From Trichoplusia ni (lineage: Eukaryota; Arthropoda; Insecta; Lepidoptera; Noctuidae): a stretch of 64,000 bases of DNA. A program made the position numbers and the translations under genes. Below the pieces are notes generated by a model, which saw nothing but the letters and a program-made list of their open reading frames with translations, did not search any database and had not been told where the DNA came from. This document shows, piece after piece, positions 13,627 through 25,000 of the stretch. The number at the start of each line of letters is the position of its first letter. The first letter of the stretch is position 1. The stretch spans positions 4,030,001 to 4,094,000 of the forward strand of contig NC_039494.1 of assembly GCF_003590095.1 (NCBI RefSeq). The letters run 5' to 3'.

Positions 13627-16600
13627 TGTGAGTTACGTTTATGTTCTCTTGAACTTTCCATTTCATGATTTTCGCGTTATGAAACAAAACACTTTATGAA
13701 TTGATTAAAATTTGTCTCTTGATAATATTATCTTGTTTTGTGTGATTAATAAAATGTTGAAAGCTGTCTGTAGCGCGTTACTTAATGCCTAGGTATAAAC
13801 ATATTCGATAAAAACGCCGTGTTTTTGTGTAACTAAAATAAGCTCAGTATCACGTCTAAAAGTAAATAATAATGGCATAGTTTGACGTCAACAATCAGCT
13901 AATAGCTACCACAAATCGTGTAAAATGTGACAGACAACGGATGTCATAGGTATAAAATCTTTATAAAAACATATTTATAGACTCTTTGCTGACACCTCAA
14001 AATGCGTTTTCGTAAACAATGTCAATTGCTTACGTCCACAAAATATCAGTGTTACCTACTACATAGATTAAGCAATAAACTAGTCAACAATTCAATAATT
14101 ATTCTACTGTCTGTCGTTTTTGATTAATAAGTATCTCAATATCAATATAGTATAGTATAGTATCAATATAGTCACGTCTAATATGGCCTTTTAGTCTTTT
14201 CTGTTACCAATTTTGTGCAGCTTTCTTTTTAGATACATTGCCGTCTTGGGTTTATCCAATTCTTTTCAATATAATAAATTTGAATACCCGTATAATACTT
14301 CAACAAACATGTCGTCCAGAGTTGCGTCAGTTTCTGCTTTTGTCAATTGTTTAATATTTGTTCAGCATTACAATTCGTCTGCTCCTATTATGCTAGTACA
14401 TTTGTGTAAACAAACAACAATGTAATATGTTCTGTGAAAACCCACAAGGACGTAAAAGTTGTTCGTGCAAGTGCAGCATGTTTCGATACAGAGATCATGT
14501 GTTGGTAGAGAATGTATTTAAATTATTTTATTAAGGTTGGTAGATCGTTCCAGTTACTGTGGCAAATAATTAAAGTAAATTCATGAAGGTACCTACGTGT
14601 CTGCCCAAAAACTCAAGTGGTGTTTTTGGTTATTATGTGAGTTCTTGAGCGAGAAAAAAGTTTGAATCTCTAATTCGAGATTTGCTATGCAAATAATTCA
14701 TTATTTTCGGATTAATTTATGTGTGATGTGTATGAGTTTTGTTGAAATGTACCTACTCATAAAATTATTTTATAATTGTAATCTAAGTTTTAAAATGTAA
14801 CACCAAAATTTTTGAATGAAAATATATTAAAAAGAGAATATTTTTAAATACAAATATTACCCATCCTTACGTCCTATCTGACTCAGATATCTAGATAAAG
14901 CGATCCTTAACTCTAAAGTCGGGTGTACATTTAGTGCACGATGCATTTTATTATCCGTTTCCAGTTATTCGCGTCCAGTTTCAGTCTAGACGCGATTCAG
15001 CCAGGGTTATACGTTCTAAAGTGTTCTATGTGAAATATATAGCAAGCACAACGGTACTCTAGTCTGATATATTAAACGGCTCCCAAAGCTGTTTAGTAAG
15101 TGACTCGGAAAATATACTTGAATACTTGAATATGGTTAGAATTGTATGAGATTTGTATTGCTTGGTGTATGTTATGAGATGTTAAGATTAAGTATAAGAT
15201 TTTGTTTTCAGATTGTATTTAGGTAAAACCGCCAAAAAGGTATTAAGTTTTTAAGGGTTCATGAATAATCAGTATTGCAATTATCGGGAAGGAAACCAGG
15301 TTTTTTTTATATTTTGTTTATCTTAATTTTTCTGGACGGAAAAACAATAAACAACATACTTATTTCATACATCTTGATTTTAAAATAATTAAGATGATAA
15401 GATTAAAATTATCAAGGGATGTACTTAAAACAACAAACAAATCGTATGTTATCCCTACATCCTCGCAATTAAGGCTAATGGCGATTGTAAGCTAATTACG
15501 AGTCTATGTGGAAATACACAGTGTTATAATAACGTAGTCAACTAAATTGCACATGTGGCTAACCTAGTAATTGTTGCGAACGATGCGATTTGCGAGAGAA
15601 TTGTAGAGGCTGCAGTTCTGAGGGCTCTACCTTACTGAGGTAGAGCCCCACTAACTAACTTGTGGAAGCGAGATGGTGCTTTATACTGTATAGTGCTTTC
15701 TCTTTCTTTCACAACAATGGTAGTATGGTGGTCGGAGGATACAATTCAATTGGTTTTATCATATCAAAAGGTGCCTCTAGTGTTATTTGCACTTTCTTAA
15801 ATGGGTTTTTGTTACGAACACAGGTTACGACCTATGCTCTCAGGACTCATTTGTTTATTGAATATTGAGTTTAACCAATTAATTTCTGTTTCACTATAGA
15901 AGATGATTCAATAGAATTGCTTTAAGTAAGGTTCATAGAATATCAGGTCGAAAACATTATATTCAAATTTAATCAATGGAAAATTAAGGGATTAGACTAT
16001 AATCTTATTTGAGTGGAGTCAATAACTTCTACCACATACCACTCATAATAAAACAAACAAAAAAGTAAATTAATCCAAAGCCGAATACCAATTAAAAATA
16101 AATGCAAAACATTTAAATCTGGAACGCAGGGCGCAAAACAAAAGCTATAAAAAGTGATTCGGACAAAATGGCGTTCCCTGATGGTTGTCAAACAATCTGT
16201 GGCCCAGTTGCCTACGGGCCTACATAATATAGCGTAACAATCGTGTCAGTGGTTTGCCGTGTTGACGCGACGCTTGTGAAGTGCTGAGCATCGTAACTAG
16301 CGATTAACAAGCGATTAGTGTCCGCGAATAGTCAACAACTCATATCATACTAAGATCATTTTTGTATAGACATGTTTGTAATATTTTTTCCTCTAAACGT
16401 TTCGTTTAATCTGTATGGACTTATACGAAGTTCCTATCCAAATGTAATTTGACCTTTCAAAATCTTTGATGATATTGTAGATATTATGTAGGACCGTCTA
16501 ATAGCCTAAAATCATCATGTTGTAGAGCCTTAGGTGGTAAGAATGAAAGATGACTGAATAAAGCGTTGGCCACTCTAACAAAAATTTTTGTAAATAAAGC

Positions 16601-16810
16601 CTCTACTAAGTTGTACCTACACGGCAGCACGTGAACACATCTCTAAGACAGAGTTATTCGTAAGATTTTCAACAACCACAAGAGGAATACCAAAACAAAA
16701 TGTTTCCCAACGTAACAACAGTTTTATAATACAGCAGTAACATTTTCAAATTGAATTACAAAACGATCATAATAAACAAATCTCAACACAAAATATCGTA
16801 AGCTAACCGG
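13627..16810. other. Gene-free stretch
   Basis: No supported gene. It contains a short tandem of AGTAT words (about 14147-14165) and a strong hairpin listed separately at 15622. A 68-codon plus frame at 15662-15868 has no domain I can recognise. Confidence 0.4.
15622..15648. repeat. Perfect 11-bp GC-rich hairpin
   Basis: GGGCTCTACCT (15622-15632) and AGGTAGAGCCC (15638-15648) are perfectly complementary around a 5-nt loop. CTAACTAACTT follows within 3 nt. The layout resembles a Helitron 3' end (hairpin then CTRR), but the base after CTAA is C, not the expected T, and no 5' end was identified. Confidence 0.45.
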
Positions 16811-16985
16811 TGTTAGTGACGTCACACGCACAAGATGGCGGCCCGCGATCATGTGTGGCTAGAGTCTAGAGTTAGGTAAAGTGCAGTGACCCCGGCCAAT
16901 GTTAATGTCAGCTGTTATGAGTGCCGCGGGCGCGGGCGAGATGTATTGACGAACCATGAATATATTGTGAGGAGCGAGCTGTAAA
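16811..16985 (+). promoter_or_regulatory. CRE plus YY1-type promoter candidate
   Basis: TGACGTCA (16817-16824) is followed 7 bp later by CAAGATGGCGGC (16831-16842), a close match to the YY1/Pho-type element that sits at or just after start sites of many animal genes. CpG-rich sequence continues to about 16950. It is the nearest strong promoter-like patch upstream of the coding exon at 19194, about 2.3 kb away, which would fit a spliced untranslated leader. Position and orientation are supportive but not decisive. Confidence 0.35.
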
Positions 16986-19132
16986 CTTGACACATAAATG
17001 TGTTAGCTACGCCGATAAGTATACCCATGTCCAGTCGTAAAGAAAAATATTTAACAGAATTAGTTTCAGCAATTTATTGAAAGAAAGATGATTGGTCACG
17101 CGTAGGTACGTTCGCTAAAACAACGTTCTCGTACAGATTTTCATTTGCACGATTTTAGCACGTTCCATTTAGCATTGATCATTCCTCAATCGTGGAACTT
17201 AATTCGCCGACGATGATGTTAAACAGAACTTCCTTGTTTAAATAGCTCATGCGGATAACTATAGAGCTTTAGACATTTAGGCTAGTGTGCTAATGTTTGT
17301 GTAACAACCGGAGATTCCAAACAATCTTGCAGGCATTTCCGCAGGTGGCAACTTTGGCACAATTACTGTGGAAAGTGAAGAAAGTGTTTCAATGCGTTCA
17401 AATTGTGGAAGAGCTCTGTATTATGTTAGAAAATGTACGAAATGGCGTTAAATTCTTAGCATTGTTCGACGGCGGGCAGGGCTGTCAATATTACCTGTAA
17501 TATAGTAGAATATAGTCCTCGTCCAAAATAAAGTTTATAAACGTCTGAAATAGACTGTTCTCACAAAAAATAATATGCGCACACAAAAAGACAAGCACTA
17601 ATTGCAATGTCGGATGTCTTCTTCACTTCATAACGATTTTCAGCTAAGTGTAGGAGACGGGCGAGGACAATCTGCCAGCCCTGTGAGCGACAGCCGCCGC
17701 TGGGGAGCAGTGCAGTCAAGCGCACTATATTATATTCTGAAGACAATGCAGGCTGCGGATGCTGGTACACGCGAACGCAAAACGCTTCCGCACAAACATT
17801 CACAACCGCCTAACTAGCTTAGCACCAACATTGGTGATTGTTTTAAGAGGGAAACAAAGCTACCATTTATCATATCAGGATCTACCAATTAATACCACTT
17901 TGTTAAATATTACGCAATTACTGCATCGAGTTTTGTTCGCTCTTGTTGATTAAAATTCTTTCGCTCATGCAAGGCTGCGGAGACAACGACTTATACTAAG
18001 TAATTTAATGTTCTCCGCAACATTTAACACGACGTATTTTAATTGGCGACATTTTTTTTACTTCCAAGCGTATTTTGTTTTGCTTTCAATAGATGGGGTA
18101 CCATTTAAATTAATTACCTTATATAGATAGAGATGATAAACATGTAATAGGGTAAAAAAAAACAAGGGATCTGTAAAACAACAGTATTTCCAAGATTTCT
18201 GATGTTAGTTATGTCCAGTGTTCGCACTGTGAAAAAAGAGTAAGTAGCATAGCTACATATCGAGCCAATACAATTATCTGAAGCGCACACGTTCGAACAG
18301 CGTTAATTAAGCCAGCAGGCGCACTCATGTTTTATACAAGCATTTCTTCCTCATTAAATCCGTTCCCATATGTTTCACGCTACGATATTTCCCCGTTATA
18401 ATAAACGCCTTTGCACTACGTTTAAGTTTTTCTCTTGGCAGTCCGCAAGAGGGAAGTTACCCAGTCGTAGCACTCGCGGCCTGCATCGGTTACGGTACAC
18501 AGCCTCCGATCTGAAGCTGCTATTGTTAGAGAACAACGCTAAACATAATTAATATCTGACGTACTCGTATTTCGCTCCTAGCACCATTTGAGAGATTCAC
18601 TTTCACGAAAATGTAACGTTTCGACGAGATTTCTAAAACGTTTGCGTTTATATTAATGTGGTAACTTGTAGGCTGTTTATTTTACAACATGGATTACGTG
18701 CATCTTAGGCATGGTTAATGCCATGGAAGACCTAATGGCTACTTTTAACCTTTTTTTAATGTTTTTTCGTATAATAGAAGAAAAACTATAAAACCACCTT
18801 ATTTAATGTTTATAGGTATAGTTGAGCAAATTATTAAAAAAAATATTTCCCTTTTGTCATGTACTTAGTTAATGAATAGTATGTACATTAACTACTCGTA
18901 AGTAGGTACTTCATGTGGATGTGCTTATTATTAGATTCTGCGACTAGAAATCTGCACGCTATGGTAGGAGCAAAAACGTGGGCGATATTGTCTATTGTCT
19001 AATCATTGAATACTACTAGGTTTCTGTGTGACAACTGACGTATTGGACAAGCATCAGAATGATTGGCAACGCCGCCAGCTAATCGTGACTCGATTGATCT
19101 AAATAATAAAACAAGTTTTTCTCTTACTTTCA
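16986..19132. other. Probable intronic or upstream DNA
   Basis: No coding exon is supported. Several 60-80 codon frames (17297-17500, 17602-17817, 18370-18552) lack domains. If the promoter candidates upstream are right, this is the untranslated-leader intron of the gene that follows. The acceptor TCTCTTACTTTCAG ends at about 19132. Confidence 0.35.
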
Positions 19133-19193
19133 GATCTCATAATGAGGTGTCTGTGATCTTAGTCATCGGGCGCGTGCGTCGCCTACGTTCACG

Positions 19194-19649
19194 ATGACGT
19201 CGGAGCGAGCCATCCCCCACCTGAGAGACATCTTCGGTCTCAACCAGCAGTACGACGCCAAGAGCTTCGACGACAACGATGACAAAACTAAAAAGTCCAA
19301 GAAGAAGAAGGAGGACTTCCGGACGTACGCCAACGGCGACGTCAAGACCCTGGAGAGGCACCTCAGTATGAAGAAGACTATCAGGAAAAAGATTATGCGT
19401 GACCTTCAGCAGGCGTTCGTTGAAGACCCTAACGAGTTTAAGGTCGAGAACACGAGCCCTGAGAAACTGAAGGCTGAGTTGAGCGCGGAAGCTGTGAAAA
19501 TCGAGAAGAATGTTCGCAAGAACGACCCGACGTTCCTGGACATCCTAAGAGGGGAGACGCGAGGCGAGGAGGCGAGGGAGGAGCAGCCGCCGGCCGAGAA
19601 GACCAGCTTCTGGCGGCGGCTCACCATGAAGAACAAGAACAAGAGATAG
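19194..19649 (+). CDS. Uncharacterised 151-residue lysine-rich protein
   Basis: This is one open frame with clearly coding composition: GC-rich third positions in an AT-rich surround. The exon opens after TTACTTTCAG (about 19132/19133), and an in-frame TGA at 19143-19145 lies between the acceptor and ATG 19194, so this ATG is the start and the whole protein sits in one exon. The product is strongly charged. It has an acidic/lysine stretch (DDNDDKTKKSKKKKEDF, about residues 26-42), a predicted helical basic segment (LERHLSMKKTIRKKIMRDLQ, about 53-72), an E/K-rich middle, and a basic tail FWRRLTMKNKNKR. I see no signal peptide, membrane segment or known catalytic motif, and I do not recognise the family. 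A nuclear, cytoskeletal or scaffold role would be a guess. The 3' UTR begins with a very GC-rich run before becoming AT-rich. Confidence 0.8.
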   Translation: MTSERAIPHLRDIFGLNQQYDAKSFDDNDDKTKKSKKKKEDFRTYANGDVKTLERHLSMKKTIRKKIMRDLQQAFVEDPNEFKVENTSPEKLKAELSAEAVKIEKNVRKNDPTFLDILRGETRGEEAREEQPPAEKTSFWRRLTMKNKNKR

Positions 19650-19871
19650 ACGCGAGCCGAGCCGCGCCGCCCCGCACCCGCCAGCCCGCCCGGCAGCCGC
19701 GCGGCCGCCCGCCCGCCAGCCGGTATCCTTTACTATTTATTGTGACCTTTTGATCACACGATCTGTACTGAGGCGTATTTGTGGACTTTTTTGTCATCTT
19801 TACATAACATTTTATATCTGTACGCATAATAATATATCGTTATATTGCTTATGAATCCTTCTAGTTGTTAT

Positions 19872-19877
19872 AATAAA
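19872..19877 (+). terminator. Poly(A) signal candidate for the 19.2-kb gene
   Basis: AATAAA lies about 220 bp after the TAG stop. A longer 3' UTR running to the AT-rich sequence near 20150 is also possible. Confidence 0.45.
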
Positions 19878-20698
19878 GTCAGATATTATAAGCTTACGAG
19901 AGATTTTTGATAGGCGACAAGAAGTTAGTATAAATTTTGGTGGGAGCGGAGCGGCGTGTTAAGTATCATCGGCTATTGTTACTTATTATAAAAAGATATC
20001 TCGTTCTACATGTGATGTAACGTTAAGTTGTCTAAGTTAAATGTAAGTGTATGTAGACTAAGTATTTCGTAAGCGGCGATTGTATAAGGTAGGCTCGTGG
20101 CAATTCCTTGTTGTGACAATTTTTAATTATTATAATGCAATATAAATAATTTTACACATTCATTGTACTGTTTTATTTGAGACTATGATAAGCAACCACA
20201 CTGGCCTACATACCTTTATACTAAACGCTACATCAGTCGACGAGGTCTTCTAAGTAAGTACTTATAGAAACCAGAGGACCTGAAAATTTTTCAAAGTAAA
20301 TGTTCCTTTTTTGAGTAAATTAAATATGTAGTAAACATGAAAAAACTTTAATTCCTCGTGCCATCACTACACTACACACTGTCTGCAGTTTGGTAAAAAA
20401 AGAACTACTGCTAAAAAGCAAATAGAGGGATTTACTGAGCCCTGAGCAGTTACTAGCGGGATAGCAGTGAAGGAGAAGGGATGATGAATGAAAAGGAGAT
20501 TTAAAAAAAACTATTTATGTAGCCTAATGTCTTAAAGTCTTACCTAAACTTATGACTGACTAAAGCACTATTCTGCAATTATTCTAAAACGAATCGTATG
20601 TGTTATATCGATACTGTTTTAGTTTGCATACAAATTTAGGTAAGGCAGTGCCACCTAACGACGATTGAATTGGTTTAGTGTGGATTATTCCGATTAAC

Positions 20699-20950
20699 GC
20701 TAGATGTCGCTTGCTTCCCGCTAAAACTCGATTGAACTGGTGTAGGTAGTAAGTTTGTTAAGAAACTACTAGATGGCGCGGTGAATATGATTAAGAAACC
20801 ATACTTTTAATTCTCTACACATTCAGAAATGTAGGAGATAAAATATTATATGATAGACACACACATGCTAACCGGAAGCGCCATCTATGTATTAGGTCCA
20901 GAGATCTAACCCTTTATATTGATAATTAAGGAAGCCAACAGATGGCGCTC
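20699..20950. promoter_or_regulatory. Cluster of four CTCF-like motifs
   Basis: AGATGGCGC cores occur at 20771-20779 (preceded by CTACT), in reverse as AGCGCCATCT at 20877-20886, and at 20940-20949 (preceded by GCCAAC). A one-mismatch version, GCTAGATGTCGCT, lies at 20699-20711. These match the core of the insect/vertebrate CTCF site (YAGRTGGCGC). I saw no other AGATGGCGC in the window. The cluster sits about 1 kb past the end of the 19.2-kb gene, at the left edge of a 20-kb gene desert, a plausible place for an insulator. The alternative is decayed copies of a dispersed repeat carrying this word. Confidence 0.4.
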
Positions 20951-21299
20951 GTGTCGAAAAACTACGGGTAGCATTGCTTATTTTCCTAGCTCAACAATAC
21001 CGTCTGTCTACCTACTACATAAATACATGGTGTCCGAAAGGACTGAGATGCTATAATCAGTTTTTTTTTAATACGATCTATGTAGTTGCCTCTCAGTGCA
21101 CGACTGCTCAATCGAAATCATAGCTTCCTACCGGTCTGTAAGGTAATGCCCCAACGATATCTTTCACAGGCCACTAATTACATGTACCTAAGCGTTAATT
21201 TTCAAAAATATTTGTAAAAAATCATCGGGGTGACATTTTCTATACAGAAGAAATCCCGTAAATAAAAAAGATATCTTTAATAAGCCCGATTCTAAATGC
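20951..21299. other. Short intergenic stretch
   Basis: No gene or repeat recognised. Confidence 0.4.
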
Positions 21300-21475
21300 G
21301 TTTCTGTTATAGTGGAGTTGAAAACTCTTGTCTCGTCTACCTGAGATTCGAACCCAGGTTCAGATATAGGTAATTCAGAGATAATGTAACTGTTCCTTCT
21401 ATTCTGTTGCATTGCATACTTACGTTCTTGCTCTATCTGCCGCATTTATCGGCCAGCAGAATTGGGCCCAGGATA
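21300..21475 (-). repeat. tRNA-derived SINE-like fragment
   Basis: The minus strand contains CTGGGTTCGAATCTCAG, a complete tRNA T-arm with a 5-bp stem and a box B. About 80 nt before it is TAGAGCAAGAACG, a rough box A. No acceptor stem can be formed, so this is not a tRNA gene. The pattern fits the pol III head of a SINE. Its right edge abuts CAGAATTGGGCCCAGG (about 21464-21479), which resembles the end of the small MITE found at 60418. Confidence 0.4.
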
Positions 21476-21939
21476 GTGTGTATCGTGTTCTGTGTAATGT
21501 ATTGCGAATGACCCATAGAATAGTACTCAAGATCAGATAACCCGATCAAAATTCACCAAGGGTCAAAGACTTTGCAAGTGCTTAGTTAATTTAACTGTAG
21601 GTATACATTTACCGTTATAACGGTAAAGGCCTTTTGTAGAGCTCTTACAATCACATCATCCATTTTTTTTTTTATAACTATACAGTTTTCTTATAAAGTG
21701 TGTGTGTTTGTTGACTTATGGGTGTTTCAGGAAAAGGGTAAAGGAAATCAAACAACAGATAGGGTTAATAATATTCATTTATTTCATTTTATCATTATTT
21801 TTATGAAATATTTTTAAAATTTTCAAAAATAACAAAATACTATGCAAATACTTTGATTTTGGTTTATATTTACATTTATTATTGTATTAAAATTACTTTT
21901 GAATATTTGCTTTGTATTTATTATTTTTAAAGTGATTTG

Positions 21940-22005
21940 AAATGGACCACCGGTTCGGAACCTACTATCGACTGAGAAGAACCGGCAAGAAACTCAGTAG
22001 ATTAC
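21940..22005 (+). repeat. LINE 3'-tail fragment
   Basis: CCACCGGTTCGGAA (from about 21948) followed by GAGAAGAACCGGCAAGAAAC and CTCAGTAG matches, from memory, the conserved 3' untranslated tail of a CR1/L2-like LINE family common in Lepidoptera. Only about 65 bp is recognisable, so this is a 5'-truncated scrap. Confidence 0.5.
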
Positions 22006-25000
22006 AATTTCTTTTATTTCTTTTCTTTTTTACTGTTACTAAGAATTTTACCTGAGTCAGGGACCTATCAGGGACAAAAATAAAAGGACTAGTTTCTAGC
22101 CAATTAAATAATAGATTTTGATACAAATTGAGAGGGCTCGACTGAGATTATTGTCAGTCTGTCAGTAAGTCGAATTACCTATGCTCATTCAAAAACCTCA
22201 TTTTAAATAGAAATTTAATTTATTTAATATCAAAGGGAGAACAGTCCTCTAGATAAAATGCGACAATGTCAGTCAGTCAAAACATAAATAAAAATTGCAT
22301 ATTTCCCCACATTGCTGTATTGATATAAATCAATAGATTATTATTCCCCAATACTAAAGTGTATCATAGTGTTAGTAAGGTAAGGCACTTGTGGTATTTT
22401 TCCCTACAGTTTTGATTAAACCAAATAATTAAGTAATTTTCGAAATTCCTTAATAATTTGTAGAACTTATAATTTTATCGATTAGATCATATTCTTTGGG
22501 AAGGTATTGTTAAGTCAGTAAGATAAGGTATTTGTTTTTAAAACAAAAAAACCTGCCTATTCAAATTAGGTTCCTAAAATTACTTGCAACGTACCTAAGA
22601 TACAGGAACTTAAGGGTACATAATTCTACCTATTTTATATAACTCAGTATTCTAAACTAAATTAATTTGTTTAGGTAACTAAAATAGATATGTTTTATAT
22701 AATTCGTTTCTTAAATAATATATAGATACCTATACATATAACTTATTTATCTATGTAGGTATATCTAGGTATCCTAACTAATGAGATCTACTACTAGGTG
22801 ATATAAACTAAGTTAAGATTATATCTATGTCTCTCCTATTCAAGAGGAATGTAAGTCGAAAAATAATTATGACTTTTTCTATCGCAGTAGATCTACATAT
22901 ATAAAATAAGTTGTTTTGTTTGTAAAAATCGAATGATATTTGATTAAAAATTTGCTTTCTAGTTGAGAAGTAAATTTTAAACAAGTGACGAAATATATGC
23001 AGTCCAATAAACGAAGACGAGAGTCAATGTCAAGGATAGTAAAATTTACACAAAGTTAAATAAATGCTATATTTCGATTTACTAATGGTTTATTAATAAA
23101 ATTTACAACGATTTACAGACGTCAATAGTTTTTCTTCTGTGTTGAATGAAGTAAAGATGTTATTTTCAAGTTTATCTATTTAACAGAATTAATTTAAAGT
23201 TCGGGGCAGAACAATTAATACAGAAAACGTTCGAATTTACAATTTAATTTTAAATACAAAATATTAAAGTTTTATCATAACGTACACAAATTATCGATTT
23301 AGATTTTTTAGGATTCCATTTAGTTTGAACGAGTTCCTCAGAATTAGTTTTCGGCAGAAAATTGCAATCAAGGGCATGTGATCCGAAGCGAATGACTTGA
23401 CTAAATCTAAATACTTCCTAAAGTGTAACTTTAAATAACCTTACAATAATTGCAAATTATAATATCTCAATAGCAGCCATTATCACTTAGAATTACTGAA
23501 AATATACTTCTACGTTTTATGATTACAGTCCTATGTAATAATATAATAACTTATCTAGCTTGTCTGCCTACATTCCTAAGCTCGGTGAGGAGAAGCCGCG
23601 CCTGTGAATTTAGAAGTTTTAGTCTAAGCCTGCCAACAAATTAGGCTTCTTCCAGATTCGTTTTGTGGAGTCTAAATACGGACGTCCTGAATCTACGGCC
23701 TGCCCAAACTCTAAATACCAGGGGCTACGGTCCTACCTAGTCTAGCCAAATAATACAAGCTAAAACATTAGCCTACGACTTAACACTATTCCGTAATATC
23801 TAAGCTGTAGTCACAGCTGCTATCGGTACAATAATTTAATCTAAGCATTAATCTAATTACTGCAAAGTTTTATCCGACTTTAATCTAGTTTACTGTAAGT
23901 TGTCAAACACTGAATGTGATAATAATAACGTTAACCTATTCATAAAATAACCTAAGTCATCGCCCGGTTTATTGTGCTCATTTTCATACCTATCACTTCT
24001 CTATAAGATCAACATTACACTTGGAACTCCGTAATAAATCAACTTACACCTATAATTTATGTACTAAACTCTAACATGTGAATGAAATACAAACTATGAG
24101 AATAATAAATCATGTTCATAATAAAATATTTTCTGACCCCTTACTAAATTAAACAACGTAAATAATGTATTGCATAATAAATCCAAAACATCGAACGGTA
24201 TATTTGTCCTAACACATAATCAGTATCAGACATTATAATTATAAATATATATAGCTAGTGAATATATATAAAGTTATACCTAAATATATAATCTCATATG
24301 CGCCTCATGTGTATACTGCTGCCAAGTTTTGTTCGACTTTCGTAACGGACTAACAGCGCTGCCTAAGATCCGCTGATAATAAGCCTGCCTGACGCCGCCA
24401 ACATAATAATAAAACATCTGAAAAATTAAATAAGTTTGCAATAGTTAAATCTAACTCCGCGTCTTCAAGGTTTCATGTGAAAACAGATTCTTCTAATTAT
24501 AACGATACTCTAATGAGTTAGTACAATTAACACTAACATTTACTGTTGGTAAGCATTCAGACAATACTTCAGACAAGTATCTCTCTTGGTACCAACTATT
24601 TGGTAAATGATAGGTGATGTCAGTTTAAGCCATTGTAATCAATGGGATGCGATAAATATGCTAACATGCTTTGTGTTCGTAAAAATGAGTGCTAATCATA
24701 AAACTAGTATTAGTGTGTGGAATATCATATTAGAACTGTTCCATTCGAATGGAACATCCTGAATTCTGCTAATAGTTTTACCGTCGAAACGCATCGATCG
24801 TGTGAGTTCAGTTTACGTAGAAACCTCATGTGTTTGCTACTCTATGTAATAAACCGCATTATCAAAATGCGCTAAGCGAAAATTTCCAAGATTTTCGACA
24901 TTGTAAAAATTAGCAGAATCGGGCACCGAATTGCAAAAAAAGTTAAAGAACTCGTCTCGTGCCCAATAACGTTAGTGAATATCGCAATAAAATGAAGAAA

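Noticed and set aside
21300..21450. Possible minus-strand tRNA gene based on a perfect T-arm
   Set aside because: No acceptor stem, anticodon arm or proper spacing; a tRNA-derived SINE fits better.
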